DNA of 64,000 bases. Source: Antedon mediterranea (Eukaryota > Echinodermata > Crinoidea > Comatulida > Antedonidae). Below the pieces are notes generated by a model. It saw only the letters and a program-made list of their open reading frames with translations, was not told the DNA's origin and ran no database searches. The stretch's first letter is position 1. Every line of letters starts with the position of its first letter. The stretch covers positions 20,628,288 through 20,692,287 of the forward strand of contig NC_092676.1 in assembly GCF_964355755.1 (NCBI RefSeq), given 5' to 3'. Position numbers and translations under genes: made by a program. Shown here piece after piece: positions 1 through 12,900 of this stretch.

Positions 1-76
1 AGTTGTACCATATACAGTATAAGCATCTTCCATGCCATGAAGAATAATTTAATTTATAATACATGATTTGTTTTAG

Positions 77-934
77 GGGAATGTAACTTTGAAAATGGTT
101 ACTGCTTGTATTACAATTCTCTGGATGATGAATTTGATTGGTTGAGAGGTCAAGGGTCAACAACTAGTGCTTCTACCGGTCCTAATACTGACCACACCGT
201 AGGGGATGGAACAGGTAAGACATGTCTATATTACTGTTCACAGAATTTGATTGGGTACCCCTAAAATCATCAGCAATGAGACAACGATAATGACTTTGTT
301 ATTCCTTAGGCTACTACATGTTCATTGAGACATCTAGTCCTCAGGCAACTGGAGACAGTGCACGCTTAGTCAGTGAGATCTTTGATGCTACTTCTGGCAA
401 GTGTGTTACCTTCTGGTATCATATGTTTGGTTTGGACATTGGCTATCTTAATATCTATGTTGCGGAGTACAACGGTACAAATGAGGTTAAATCATGGTCC
501 TTGTATGGACAGCAAAGTACAGATCAGGACTTATGGTTGAGCGGTCAGCTTGGTATTGTCTCACCATTCAAGTGGATTGTAAGTTGATTAATTATTATAA
601 ATAACACTAGTTATTATGCCTAATAATTGTGATACATTATATTGATTTTATATATGCTTGCAAGTCTTGGTGTGGCATGCTTTAAGAACGACAGTAGTCC
701 TCCAAACTCTTTAAGCAATAATTGATTGTCTATATGTATAATTACAGTATTTAGAATAACTAAGAAAATTAATTCTGCAAAAATTCATTAAAGATGAAAA
801 AGAGCTTTTCTTCTGAGAAAACACCTAATTTTTCTGAAATGTTCTGTAGGTTATATTTGAGGGCATCAAAGGCTCTGACTTCCGTGGTGACATCGCTATT
901 GATGATGTTGTTTTCCTTGACAACGATTGCCAAA
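77..934 (+). CDS. MAM domain 1
   Basis: Exons 77-214, 310-578 and 850-934. Visible landmarks are [39 protein letters not shown] and GDIAIDD. It resembles the third member of the triads described in the findings; the two expected preceding domains would lie left of the window. Confidence 0.88.
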
Positions 935-3900
935 GTAAGTTTTCAATCTCATATTAAATATACATTGAACTGTAATTTCATTAAAACGTTGATATATTAT
1001 ATATAATTTGTCCATCTTTCTCTATCAGTTCAACCAGCAATAGCAGATCCAGCTAATTCAATCAATGCTGACATCATTTGTGACTTTGAAGTTAACTTTT
1101 GCGGTTGGAAGCAGGAAACACTTAAAGATGACTTTGATTGGACAAGAACAAATATTGAAACGCCATCTTTAGGTTCAGGTCCAGGATCAGATCACACTAC
1201 AGGAAATGGTAATAAATGTTGTATTTGCTTTGAAAACTATGAATGACTTACTTTTAAGGAATTAAATTTCACTTAAACTTATAGTACTTAATTGTTTAAA
1301 GTTAAATTGATGTTCACAAAATATAATACAGGTATTATTATTTTATCTGAAAAAATGTTCCCTTAACTCAAAGTTTTATGATTTTTTTCTCCTAGGCTAC
1401 TACTTGTACACCGAAGCATCAAGTCGAACAAAAGGAGATACAGCCTGGATCCTCTCATCTACCAGAGGTCCAACTCCTAATGATGGTAACTGCTTTAGCT
1501 TTTGGTACCACATGTATGGTGCCACCGTTGGAAGGCTTCAAGTATTTACTCAAAAGATACACGATCAGACTTTATCAAAGAGATTTTTGAGGTTTGGAAC
1601 ACAGGGAAATGAGTGGTTATTTGGTCAATTTACTATTATTAGTGATGTTGACTTTTTGGTAAGCTAATGCTTAAGCTCTGTCTACACTATCAAACTTTAT
1701 GTGACAAAAAAATTTGATGTGCCCATATATGGAATTGATGATGTCATACCACTACGGTATTTGAGCATATCACTACCATATTAGGCACATCACATTTTTA
1801 TTTGTTAAACTAGTTTAATAGTGTAGACAGAGCTTTAGATATGTATTATTTGAATGAAATAACAAGTCTTCATTCAATTTTTAAGAAGCCTTTTGAGAAG
1901 AACAACAAGTTGCAGTATTAATTAATTAATTTCCTTTGAACATTAATTGATGAACAATCATTTAGCATTGTACCAATACCAACTTTTAGAACAAGGAAAT
2001 TGTTTGCATTGACCTCTGACATTGTTAAGAAAGAGATTATTTTATTTCTTCTGTCTATTTGTACTTTTAATCCATTTGATGATTAATTATTATAAGCTAC
2101 AGTTTGTACTCTCTTTATTAATTTGTTATAGATTTTGGTCGAGGGTGTTATTGGTAGTAGCTTTGAGAGTGACATGGCAGTGGATGACTTTAACTACACC
2201 TTGGGAGCTTGTCCACCAGCAAGTAAGATACATGTCAATTCATATTACAGTTTAAAGGCAAATTACTGAAAAAATCTCGATCTCAATGGAGATACAAAAT
2301 AAAATAAGCAAAAAGCTAAATCAAAACAATAAATTAAGACAGCCAGAAAAGTTTGCAGAGCTTTCGGGCAACACTTCCCTTCATTTGAAAGTGAGAGTAG
2401 GGGAGATAGGGGCTAAAAGTCACGAATTCATTCTAATCTCCTCTAAATATTAAGTTTTAGGCTAAATTAACTTAGTTTGTACCTTCAAATATAGCCTAGG
2501 GTATGGTCTATATAAGGGGACCATTGATTGTAAAAATACTCTTGACCGTGACCCAGGGGAGCACTTTTTCCCCAATGGGTCAGATGTGACAACTTGCCCC
2601 GTACATGGGGCAAGTTGTCACATGCAGTGGGGCACTTTGTCACATCGTTAAAAATAAGACAATATGCATGAAAGATCTGCTTAAAACTTATTTATTTATA
2701 GAAAGTGTGTTTATACATAAGTTAGTGAGTTTAGATGATGAATAATGTATTAAAAACAATATTAATAAGTATTAAAGTATGTTGTAATCGATATAGGTCT
2801 ATTTATAGTCCTGTTGTAGAGAGTTCGCAATACATTTATCTACAATGTCACTTTAAATAAAATCTAGCTAGCAACATAATTCACATGTGAAGTCTGCATC
2901 TGATTCATTGATACCAGCACAATCTTCATGAGCCTATTCTTCACAGACAGAGAACATGATCCAGATTCCTCCTGAAACTGACACGGAATAATCTTCTTTG
3001 CAGTACAAACACATCCAATTTCTTTCTTGTGCACTTTATCTTTTGAGCTAGGTTTATTCTTCTTCTTTGGTTCTGATGTTCATCTAAAACTTTTTTTTAC
3101 GCTTTTAATTGCGTACCATATGAATAAAATAGAAAAAATAATATAAACATTGTGTTTTCTCGATTATTAGGGGTCCCTATATCCAATTGACAAGAAAACA
3201 AAAAGCAAGAATAGGCCTCTAGCAGTTTATTTATTTATATGACAGTAATAGAGGCCTAAAATAGTAAATAGTCTGTAAGAGAGTGTATATGACTAGGGAA
3301 CGTTTCTTAGGCCGTAGGACTGGGATAGATAAAACACTAAAATAAAATGTTTAGGGGCAAGTTGTCACAGGTTGTGACAACTTGCCCCACTACCATATTT
3401 TATAGAAAACCCACTCGTTACACGAAATCCGTGGTAATCAAGCGACCATACTTGTACATTGTTTAGCACTGATATTTAACTACATTATAACATAAATTTC
3501 TCCTTTGTAAACCACAATGATAAGCATACATACCGTTTTTAGTAGAAATACAAAAAGTTGATCTATAGGCCAAAAAATGAGGTGTTTTTAGTACATGAAA
3601 TCTAGAAATAGTTTTGTCTTGGTCTTCGGTATGTGTGAAGTGCATAGTAAGGGGTCACAAATCAGGTCACTAACTGGAACATTCCATTTCTTTAAAGGGT
3701 TGAAAAAGCACTGTGACAACTTACCCCTGTGACTTTTAGCCCCTCCCTCCCCTACTTAGAAAAGATTATAAGCAGGCTTAGATCTATGAAGCAGGCAAGC
3801 GCTGGGATAAAAGAATTAAAAACAAAGGAGGGTGGAGAGAGTAAGAGTAGAAAACAAAGAAGGTAGATATAAACAATTTAGGAATAAACAACCTTTTCCA

Positions 3901-6900
3901 TTATTTGTAATCCTCTGTTTTAGAAATATGTGATTTTGAACTGGACAGCTGTGGTTGGACACAAGATAAGACCGATGATTTTGATTGGACGAGAAAGAAG
4001 GGCACAACTGGAAGCGCTAACACGGGACCAAGCTTTGATCACACACTTGGAACAACTGCAGGTAATAACAACATTTAATAACTTTTTCAAGATAACTACT
4101 AAATTTTATTACAATATTTCCACTCATATGCTCCATTATAGAGCTGTCAGTGGAAATACACAATTGCCAGTTTCCAAAGAAATGGATACTTAATACTGTT
4201 ATTGTGCCTCTGTATTCTGAATCTGAATAACAGTTGTAGTTTTATTAAATGTTTTTAAATTAAAGTTTCTTAATGTACTTGCTTACATTATATTGATTTT
4301 TTAAAACACAATAAAGATAAAGTTCATTTTATTTTTAATATCCTTTCATTTTATTACAAATCTACAGGATACTATTATTATACTGAGGTGTCAAGTCCTA
4401 TTACACAAGGGGACAAGGCACGTCTAATCAGCCCAACATATTCACCAAGTTCTACCGGGGAATGCCTGCAATTTTGGTATCATATGTACGGTGATAGGAT
4501 GGGAACGATTAACGTGTATGCTAGGCAGAACGGTAACCTTGGTAATGTCCTCTGGACAGAGTCATTGGACCAGGGGAATGTTTGGAGATTTGGACAAGTA
4601 ACAATGCAAAGTAATATTGGTTTTGAGGTTAGCCTTTATTATCTTATTTAACCTTATTTAATCTAGTTGAATGTTACCAATCGAACATTTCCTCACAATG
4701 TAGTTTTAGCTTTTGCAGGTGGCTAAAATACTGCGGAGGCTAGAACTTTCTTAAGGTAGATGTTGGTGAAACTTAAGGATGAAAGAAACTTGGCAGGTCA
4801 ATTTAGAATTTCGTTTACTGGCACAAAATTTTGGAATAATTTATCACTCGACATAAAAAATAATACATCAAAAATTAATTTCGTAAAAAATATAACTGAA
4901 GAGATACTGATTAATGCTGGCCCACCTCTTTCTTTTTGTCATTATTGTGGTTTTTTTTTTTACATTATTGTATAATTATATTATCAAAATCGTTTGCACT
5001 GAACAGTATTATATTTGTTAATCAGGTGTAAACCATTGACTAGCGAAAGCTATTTGTTTATACCGTTTTGCCTTTGGTGAATAAAGAATTATGATGGCCC
5101 TGCATAGCAGCACAACTACATCCATGATGAAATATTATTTTTATATTGATTTATGTATTTTAGGCTGTCTTTGAATCACTTCGTGGAAATGGAATTCGTG
5201 GAGATATGGCTATAGATGATATTTCAATGATAATGGGTGCCTGCCCTTCAGTTGGTAAGCCAAATATTTGTAGGTCTTAGTAATAAAAAAAATATAAAAA
5301 ACAATTGTCTAAAGCTCTTTGGACACTATCAAACTTAATGTGATACAAAAATGTGATGATGATGTCATATCACTACCATATTTGGGCACATTACACTATT
5401 ATTGTCAAACTAGTTTGAGTGTAGACAGAGCTTTATAATGAATGGTTAAAAAAGTAAATACAGGTATGTATGCTTTTGTACAGTATTCATTCAAGTATCT
5501 TTTCTTTTGTGTCTAGGTTACTGTGACTTTGAGAGTGACAAATGTGGCTGGCAAAACGAAGCGAGTGATGATGATTTTGATTGGATGAGATCAGCTGGTG
5601 GGACACCAAGTTCATACACAGGTCCTTCTACTGATCATACTACAGCCACTGATCAAGGTAAGATAAGAAAAAAACAATAGAATGTTAATGGTTGAAATAT
5701 AGTGATTAGACAATAAATTTCTCTTAATTTTATTATACACATAAAAATACCACTATTGAAGTGGTGGTGTTCTCAATTCTACCAACTTGCCAGTATAAAA
5801 CCATTTGTAAAGTTGACAATTAAAGAAGGCTTAACTGTAATGTGAAGCTTCAGTTGCACTTTTGTGTTAACATGCTGATGTGGTAAAATACCCTTTATAG
5901 TCTTCACCTTGGCTACCTCAATATTATGATTATAATTACTGTTTGTTGTAGGTTTCTACCTGTTCATTGAATCATCTGTTGGAGTAAAAGGCAACAAGGC
6001 ATGGCTTGTCAGTGCGCATCTACCACCCACTTCAGGGTCTTGCTTCTCCTTCTGGTATCACATGTATGGACAAGGTTAGCCTTTTTACTTTAGGTTTGCT
6101 TAGCAATTATAATTTTTTTTTCATACGCATCCAACAGCGTGTAACACGCCAATAACAGGATGGATAAACTATTTTAAAATTTATATATAAACTGTCTCAT
6201 TTGAGACTTAGGAAGTGGAATTGAAAAAGCCGTGACTGTCAACCCTGGCACTAGGTCAGGATTTAACCCAGGAAGGCAAGCATGCTAACCACTAAGCTAC
6301 AACTCCACTACTTTTATGTATTCATTCATAGTCTTGCAATTTAAGTTTTAAAACCCTTGATTTCTAAACTGAGTCTCATAGAAGCTTACAGTAAGTAGTG
6401 GTGCTGTATTGAAAACTTGAAGTTGAAGCTAGGAATTGGTAAGCCGACATGTCAACCACCAAGCCACTCTGCCACTACTACTGTATTTGGAGTTTATACA
6501 TGTAGTAATTCTAAGCTATTATTTCCATTTCTTAGGTGTTGGTGATTTGAATGTATATATGAAAGATTCCAAGACAAATCAGTACATTCCTAAGCTGTCA
6601 AGAAGTGGAAACAAAGGCAACGTCTGGTATCAAGCAACCATTGGTCTGATCACAGCTGATGAGTACCAGATTGTTATAGAAGGCAAACATGGTGGCAATT
6701 TCACAGCAGATATTGCTATTGATGATACAAACATCGCCCAAGGTTCTGTCTGTACAGGTATATTTACTTGAGGTATTGTATTTAGCAGTCTATTATGGTG
6801 ATGAACATTTTGTTTGTGTATTTTTGGGTCTGTTGAGAATCAGTTTAACCTCTGCTAAAATGACATCTCTATTTTTTCTCTGTTCTTTATAGGCCCTATA

Positions 6901-9900
6901 TTTTCTGACATATAAATACAATTTACACGGTTTTTTCATTTTAATTAATTTGATATCTTTTAACTATGCCTAACTACAAGATACACTACAAAACCTTTAT
7001 TTCAATCTATTTTGTTGGCGAGATTTTTCAATTGTATTTTTTAAACCATTGAGGATATAATAATTGGTTATATTGATCGATTCTCTGTTTTTGCTAATAT
7101 TAATTCTTGTGCCCGAAATAAAGATGAGATCACAAAAAAGGCGAAAACTACGGAACTATCCTGATTAAATCAAGAGACATCCACAAAACACACTTCTTGA
7201 TCTCTACATCAATTCATGTTTGTCCGTATGTTTAACACATCTAATTTTTATTGTAATTTGCATTTTGACAGTTGATATTACAACACCTGCCACTGTACCA
7301 ACAGCAATGCCAACACAGCCATCAGGACCAAATGATTGTAACTTTGAGAATGGTAACATCTGTGCCTGGAGACAGGACGGCACTGATGATTTCGACTGGA
7401 GGGTTCAACAAGGACGAACAGGAAGTGACAACACAGGCCCGACTGCTGACCATACCAAAGGAAACAAGAATGGTAAGACTATTAATTTATATTCTGCACA
7501 TATTCTCTTTCACCTTCATGCCACACTTCACTGCTTGTCAGATCTGAAAGGTCATTATTTGACTGCAAAACATTGGCCTAAGATGACCTAGACTAAGTTT
7601 ATGGTTCTTTGGGTGAAGACATTTATTACAGGCAATGATTGTACACTGCATATTCAGAACACGAATGAAGACATACTATTACTTTCTCTTTTTTGGACAT
7701 TTGTATGTCCAGATATCTGATCGCAGCACTCACTTGCAATTTGCAATATCTAGTAATGATTATGTCATCTTAAAGTGAGATCCCTAAATCACTGTATGGT
7801 ATTATTTCCAAAAGCAAAATTGAACAATCCATGCACCGTCTCTCAAGTATCACTATCGACTTCACACTCCTTTCACTCATAGAACACCACTGTTAGTTTG
7901 TATAAGTAGAGTATACTGCGCTTATGAGCAATCATTGATTGGAAAGATGGCGCATTATAAATGCCTTTATTATTTTAATTTTTTCTAGAATATTCTGACT
8001 GTTACTGAACGTTTTAATCTTCTTTCAGGTTACTATATTTATCTTGAGGCATCTGGAAAAACTGTTAATGAAAAGGCACGTCTTATTAGTGATGGTTTGA
8101 CAGCCACTGCACGGTTCACTTGCTTACGATTCTGGTACCACATGTATGGACGCCATATTGGAACTCTCAATGTGTATGCAAATTCTAATTTGAACAAACT
8201 TGGTAAAGAAAATTCTATCTTTTTTATAAATTTAATTTGTTATTATGTATTGGAAAAATGTATACATTTGTTAGATATTTAGGGAACTAGTAATAAAACT
8301 CAGACATACATGAGATAAGAATATTACTCCTAATTCCAAATTATTATTCCTGTGTGTCTAGAAAACTCAGATCTAGAAAACTCTCTGAACACTCTCTCTC
8401 AGATATATCTGAGTTTTCTAGATCTAGAATATCTACATATGTATAAAAGTTTCGTATTTTAATAACTGTGTTGTTTGTTTGCAGTATTTTCTTCCTGCAT
8501 TCTTCTCTTCATGTTTGCTATTTTACTTTTTTTATAGGACAAGTGCTATGGACACGCCAAGGTGAGCAGAACTATGACTGGACGTTTGGACAACTTCTTG
8601 TGAATGACACAGCAAATACATTTTACATAGTCTTTGAAGGAGTACGAGGAGACGACTTCATGGGTGATATATCATTAGATGATCTTCAAGTGTCTGACGG
8701 AGAGTGCCCACCAAGGAGTAAGTATTTTATTTTGTATATTTTCTAACAAAAAATTAAATACAGTAGATTAAGGGGACACCTTTGTGATCCAACAAAGTGT
8801 CCACTTAACAGAGGTGTCCCCTGAATAGGGTTTGGCTGTAGTGTTAAAATATATATATTTTTACTCATTCATTTCAAAAGAAAGTGTCTCCTCAATAAGA
8901 GTGTCCCCAGAATAAGGGTTATCCCAAAAAGGGGGTTCTGCTGTAAGTAAGAACTCTATCTATATAAAAACTATTTTTTAACAAGAAACAATTTTAAACC
9001 TGACCTTTAATTTGTTTCTGCAGCTTTCTGTGACTTTCAAGAAGATGATATCTGTGGTTATACTCAGGACAAAACAGATGATTTTGATTGGTCAAGAGGT
9101 AGTGGACGAACTTTGACAATACAGACTGGTCCTAGAGTTGATCATACATATGGAACATCAGAAGGTAAAAGGACTAAAAATTGACCTTTAAGACGAACCT
9201 ACAACCCTGTTCATGTAATACTTTACAAATTCAAAAATTATTCACATACTCGTTCCAAAGTTCTGAATATATGTATTGTCTTAATCTAAATTAAGAATTC
9301 TTAGGAAATAAAGACCTGTGATAAATAGTTATTACTTTAAATGTTTTAAATTGTTTTTAATCTCTTTTTTAGGCTACTACATGTTCACTGATAGACGCTA
9401 CTTATTGACAAATGAAGGTGATGCAGCTCGCTTGACCAGTCCAACTTACCCACCCCCATCCAATTATTATGGCTGTGTTTCTTTCTGGTATCACATGAGA
9501 GGTATGTCATAGAGGCTTTATATTAACATCGTAGATAAATTATTCACAACCACTATATATCTGATTTACCTATATAATGCAAAACTAAAAAGTAATTTTA
9601 TATAAGGAATCTGGCACATTCAAATTATAATTCCTAAATAAAATATTGTTGTGCACAATAATATTATGAGTCTCGTTTATCTGTCCATTTATCTCATCTT
9701 CATCTTAAACGCTAATCGCTGTTAGACGTTGCCCGTCTCACTTGTGTAAACTCTGTGTGTTTTTGAGCAAGCATGTGTATGGTTCGCATGTGAAAAGTTC
9801 TGTTTCCTTTTTTATCTGTCCATTATTCTATTTAAATGTAATATGGTGTTATGTAACTGGCTATGCGGTTGAACATTGTCAGTGTGCTTGATAACTACTT

Positions 9901-12900
9901 TATATTTATTTCATTCCAGGGGATGACATTGGTTATCTCAACACATACCTTAACGTTAATGGTGTACTCCAACAAATCTGGTCATTCGGAAACATCCAGA
10001 CTGACGACTTCTGGCGTATTGCAAGACAGAGTGTGTTCCTGACCGACGACTTCCAGATCATGTTTGAAGGCATTGCAGGTCGTCAAGAAGAGGGTGATAT
10101 TGCAATTGATGATGTACAGTTTTCCATTGGAATGTGTAGTGGATTTTTTGGTAAGCTGAAATTAGGACTAATGACAGGAATATAAAAAACAATACAATTT
10201 TCAGTGGTGGATCAAGGATTTTTAAATGGGAGAGTGTTGACATATAATATCAATAATATGTCAAAAATATATATCAAAAAGTATTTCATAATTTCATTTT
10301 AGCTGTTGAAAGGAGGAAGAGTGTGCCTCTAATACCCAACGAAATCCGCCCTGGATATGCTATGATTTTCAGGAAAATATTACTACATTTCTTTCTACCT
10401 CAAAAGTATAACTATCTATCTTTATTTTTTCAGGCTCGTGTACATTTGAAACCGACACATGTGGATGGACTAATGCAAAGACGGGAGATGAATTTGATTG
10501 GGTTCGACACAGTGGTGGTTCCTATTCAGACTTCACAGGCCCTTCATATGATCATACCTATGGCAACCAAAATGGCTGGTAAGTGAAAAAAAAGGAAAAC
10601 AACTTTTATGTAATGATTGTATCAATGTACAATGTTTAAATAGGTCGAAACTCTAAATTCTTAAATCCAGAAATACATATACTATTATAAAAGCTGTTGA
10701 AAAATTAAATGTAATTTAATTAGAGGAATAAATGTTTGTTGTGTTCAAATATACACAAATCAACAGTGGTGTTGGTAGTCTATGAGATACCTACCTGTAC
10801 TTTCGCACATGTAGAGTCTATACAGGTAGGGATCTTACGACTTCTCAACTTTGTAGCTTTCAAATTCAATACATTTAAATTTCTTACAATTTTATATTCA
10901 TAAGTTGGTTTGTCATTTGCAGGTATATGTATATAGAGGCTTCGTTCCCACGCACAGCTGGAGAGCGTGCCCGTCTTGAATCTGAAGGATTCTCACCCAA
11001 TGGTCCAAGATGTTTCCAATTTTGGTATCATATGTATGGAAACTTCACAGGGACATTGAATGTAAGAAATACATTTCATTTTATAACACAAACACATTTT
11101 ATTGGTCAATTGCTCTATTTTTCAACTCATGAAATATTTGCACAATCTATCCAATGAAAAACATACATGACACTTAATTTGTCTGTGCTACCATAAAGGG
11201 TCTTTCACACCTGTTTCGGCATGGTTCTGGTCCGGTGCGAGAAAATTAAATCGAACGTGTTTGTTTTATTATAAATTTATTAATAAATGAGGAATTTCTT
11301 TATATTTTAGCTGTTTACAGTATCAGAAAGTCAGTCAAACATAATCTGGAGTTTGTCAGGAAACCAAGGTGACAAATGGATATATGATATGGTTACTGTT
11401 AACCAACTTGATTACTTTCAGGTAGGGGTTTTTATTTTTTCGACTTTTAACTTATAATGTATACCCGAAGAGAGATGATTTTAACAAAACCTTAAAATAG
11501 ATAAAATTCCTTACCGTATTGTCCAGTACAGTACATCTGTATCATTAACATTTTTGTCTTATCCTACAGTATGTGTTTATATTGCTTGATTTGTTGTTGT
11601 TTGTTTCTTGTGAACTTTATTCAATCAATCATAATATTTTTTTTATTCATAATAATGATAACCATAATATATGTGTGTGGTATAGTGATATTTACAAAAA
11701 ATATTAATTATAAGATATATATAGTGATTATTTACAGTTGAATCATGTATTTAACTAATTTACTACTATGTAAAGTTTGTGAAAATATTATCTAAGTTTT
11801 TTATTGCTATTTTTTCATGCTTGTATCGCCTACTATTCGTGTGCCATGTTATCCCCAGTTGTCAATAAAGAATGATAAGAAATAATACAAATGTATATAC
11901 ATTTATTTTATAGCTTGCTTTTGAAGCCGTTGTTGGTGACAACCATCAAGGTGATATTGCTATTGATGACCTTGACTCTATTGATGGAACCTGTCTGAAC
12001 ATTGTACCAACACCTACTGGGCCTGGAGGTCAATTTGACTGCGGTGATGGCACTACCATCCCCATGAGCAAACAGTGTGATTTTGTCAGGCAATGCAGTG
12101 TGAATAATGATGAAGCTGATTGTGGTGAGAATTTGTTACTCTGAGTAAATCTGATTAAGATCCACACTTGTTCCATTTCATGCTACAGAAGATGGTGTCA
12201 TAAATCATATAAAAAGGAGGTTCTAATGTATGATATTTACTTACTATGTTTATATTTAGTAGAAATGTATGGTTTGTATGTAGATGACTAACAAAAGTAA
12301 ATAACAACATGATTTGGACATGAAGTAGTTGAAAAATAAAGTTAAAAATGTTGTGCTAAATAGATGATAATTATAATTATATTCATTTATACAGGAGAAT
12401 GTGATTTTGAGCGTGACCAGTGTCGCTTTGTGGACATAAGTACCGGTCAATTCAAGTGGTACCGTCGCAGCAATGCAACTGATACCCCTGCTACTGGTCC
12501 TGGATCTGACCACACTAACCTCTTTGGTGATGGCTTTTACATGGTTGTTGATGCTAATCAAGGCCAGTTTAACAGCTTTGCTGAACTACAAGGACCCATG
12601 CTGCAGCAAACGTCTTCCAGTTGTGAAGTTCAATTCTGGTATCACATGTTTGGAGCTGGTGAGTTATTTGACATTACTGTATTTTAATGAAGTATATAGA
12701 ACAACAAGTCTTAGACCATTAATAATATTTTCAAGATATTGAAATTATCAATTATAGTTCTTTTACATAATATTTTGATAATAATATATGTTGTCTTTCA
12801 CAACACTTCAAATGCATATATTATTGAAATTTAGAAAGAATTTTGTTTCATGTATTTTAGACATTGGCACTTTGATGTTGGCACTCAATTCGAACAATGA

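Noticed and set aside
794-1006. Short plus-strand open frame starting with Met
   Set aside because: It runs through MAM1 exon 850-934 in the wrong frame and into introns; the correct frame gives VIFEG and GDIAIDD.
3816-4007. Minus-strand open frame over a MAM exon
   Set aside because: Antisense shadow of exon 3924-4061; many similar shadows occur over other MAM exons and show no family motif.
4760-4975. Possible small host gene
   Set aside because: Its sequence resembles the C-terminal tail of LINE reverse transcriptases, and it lies in an intron with a LINE-like 3' end.
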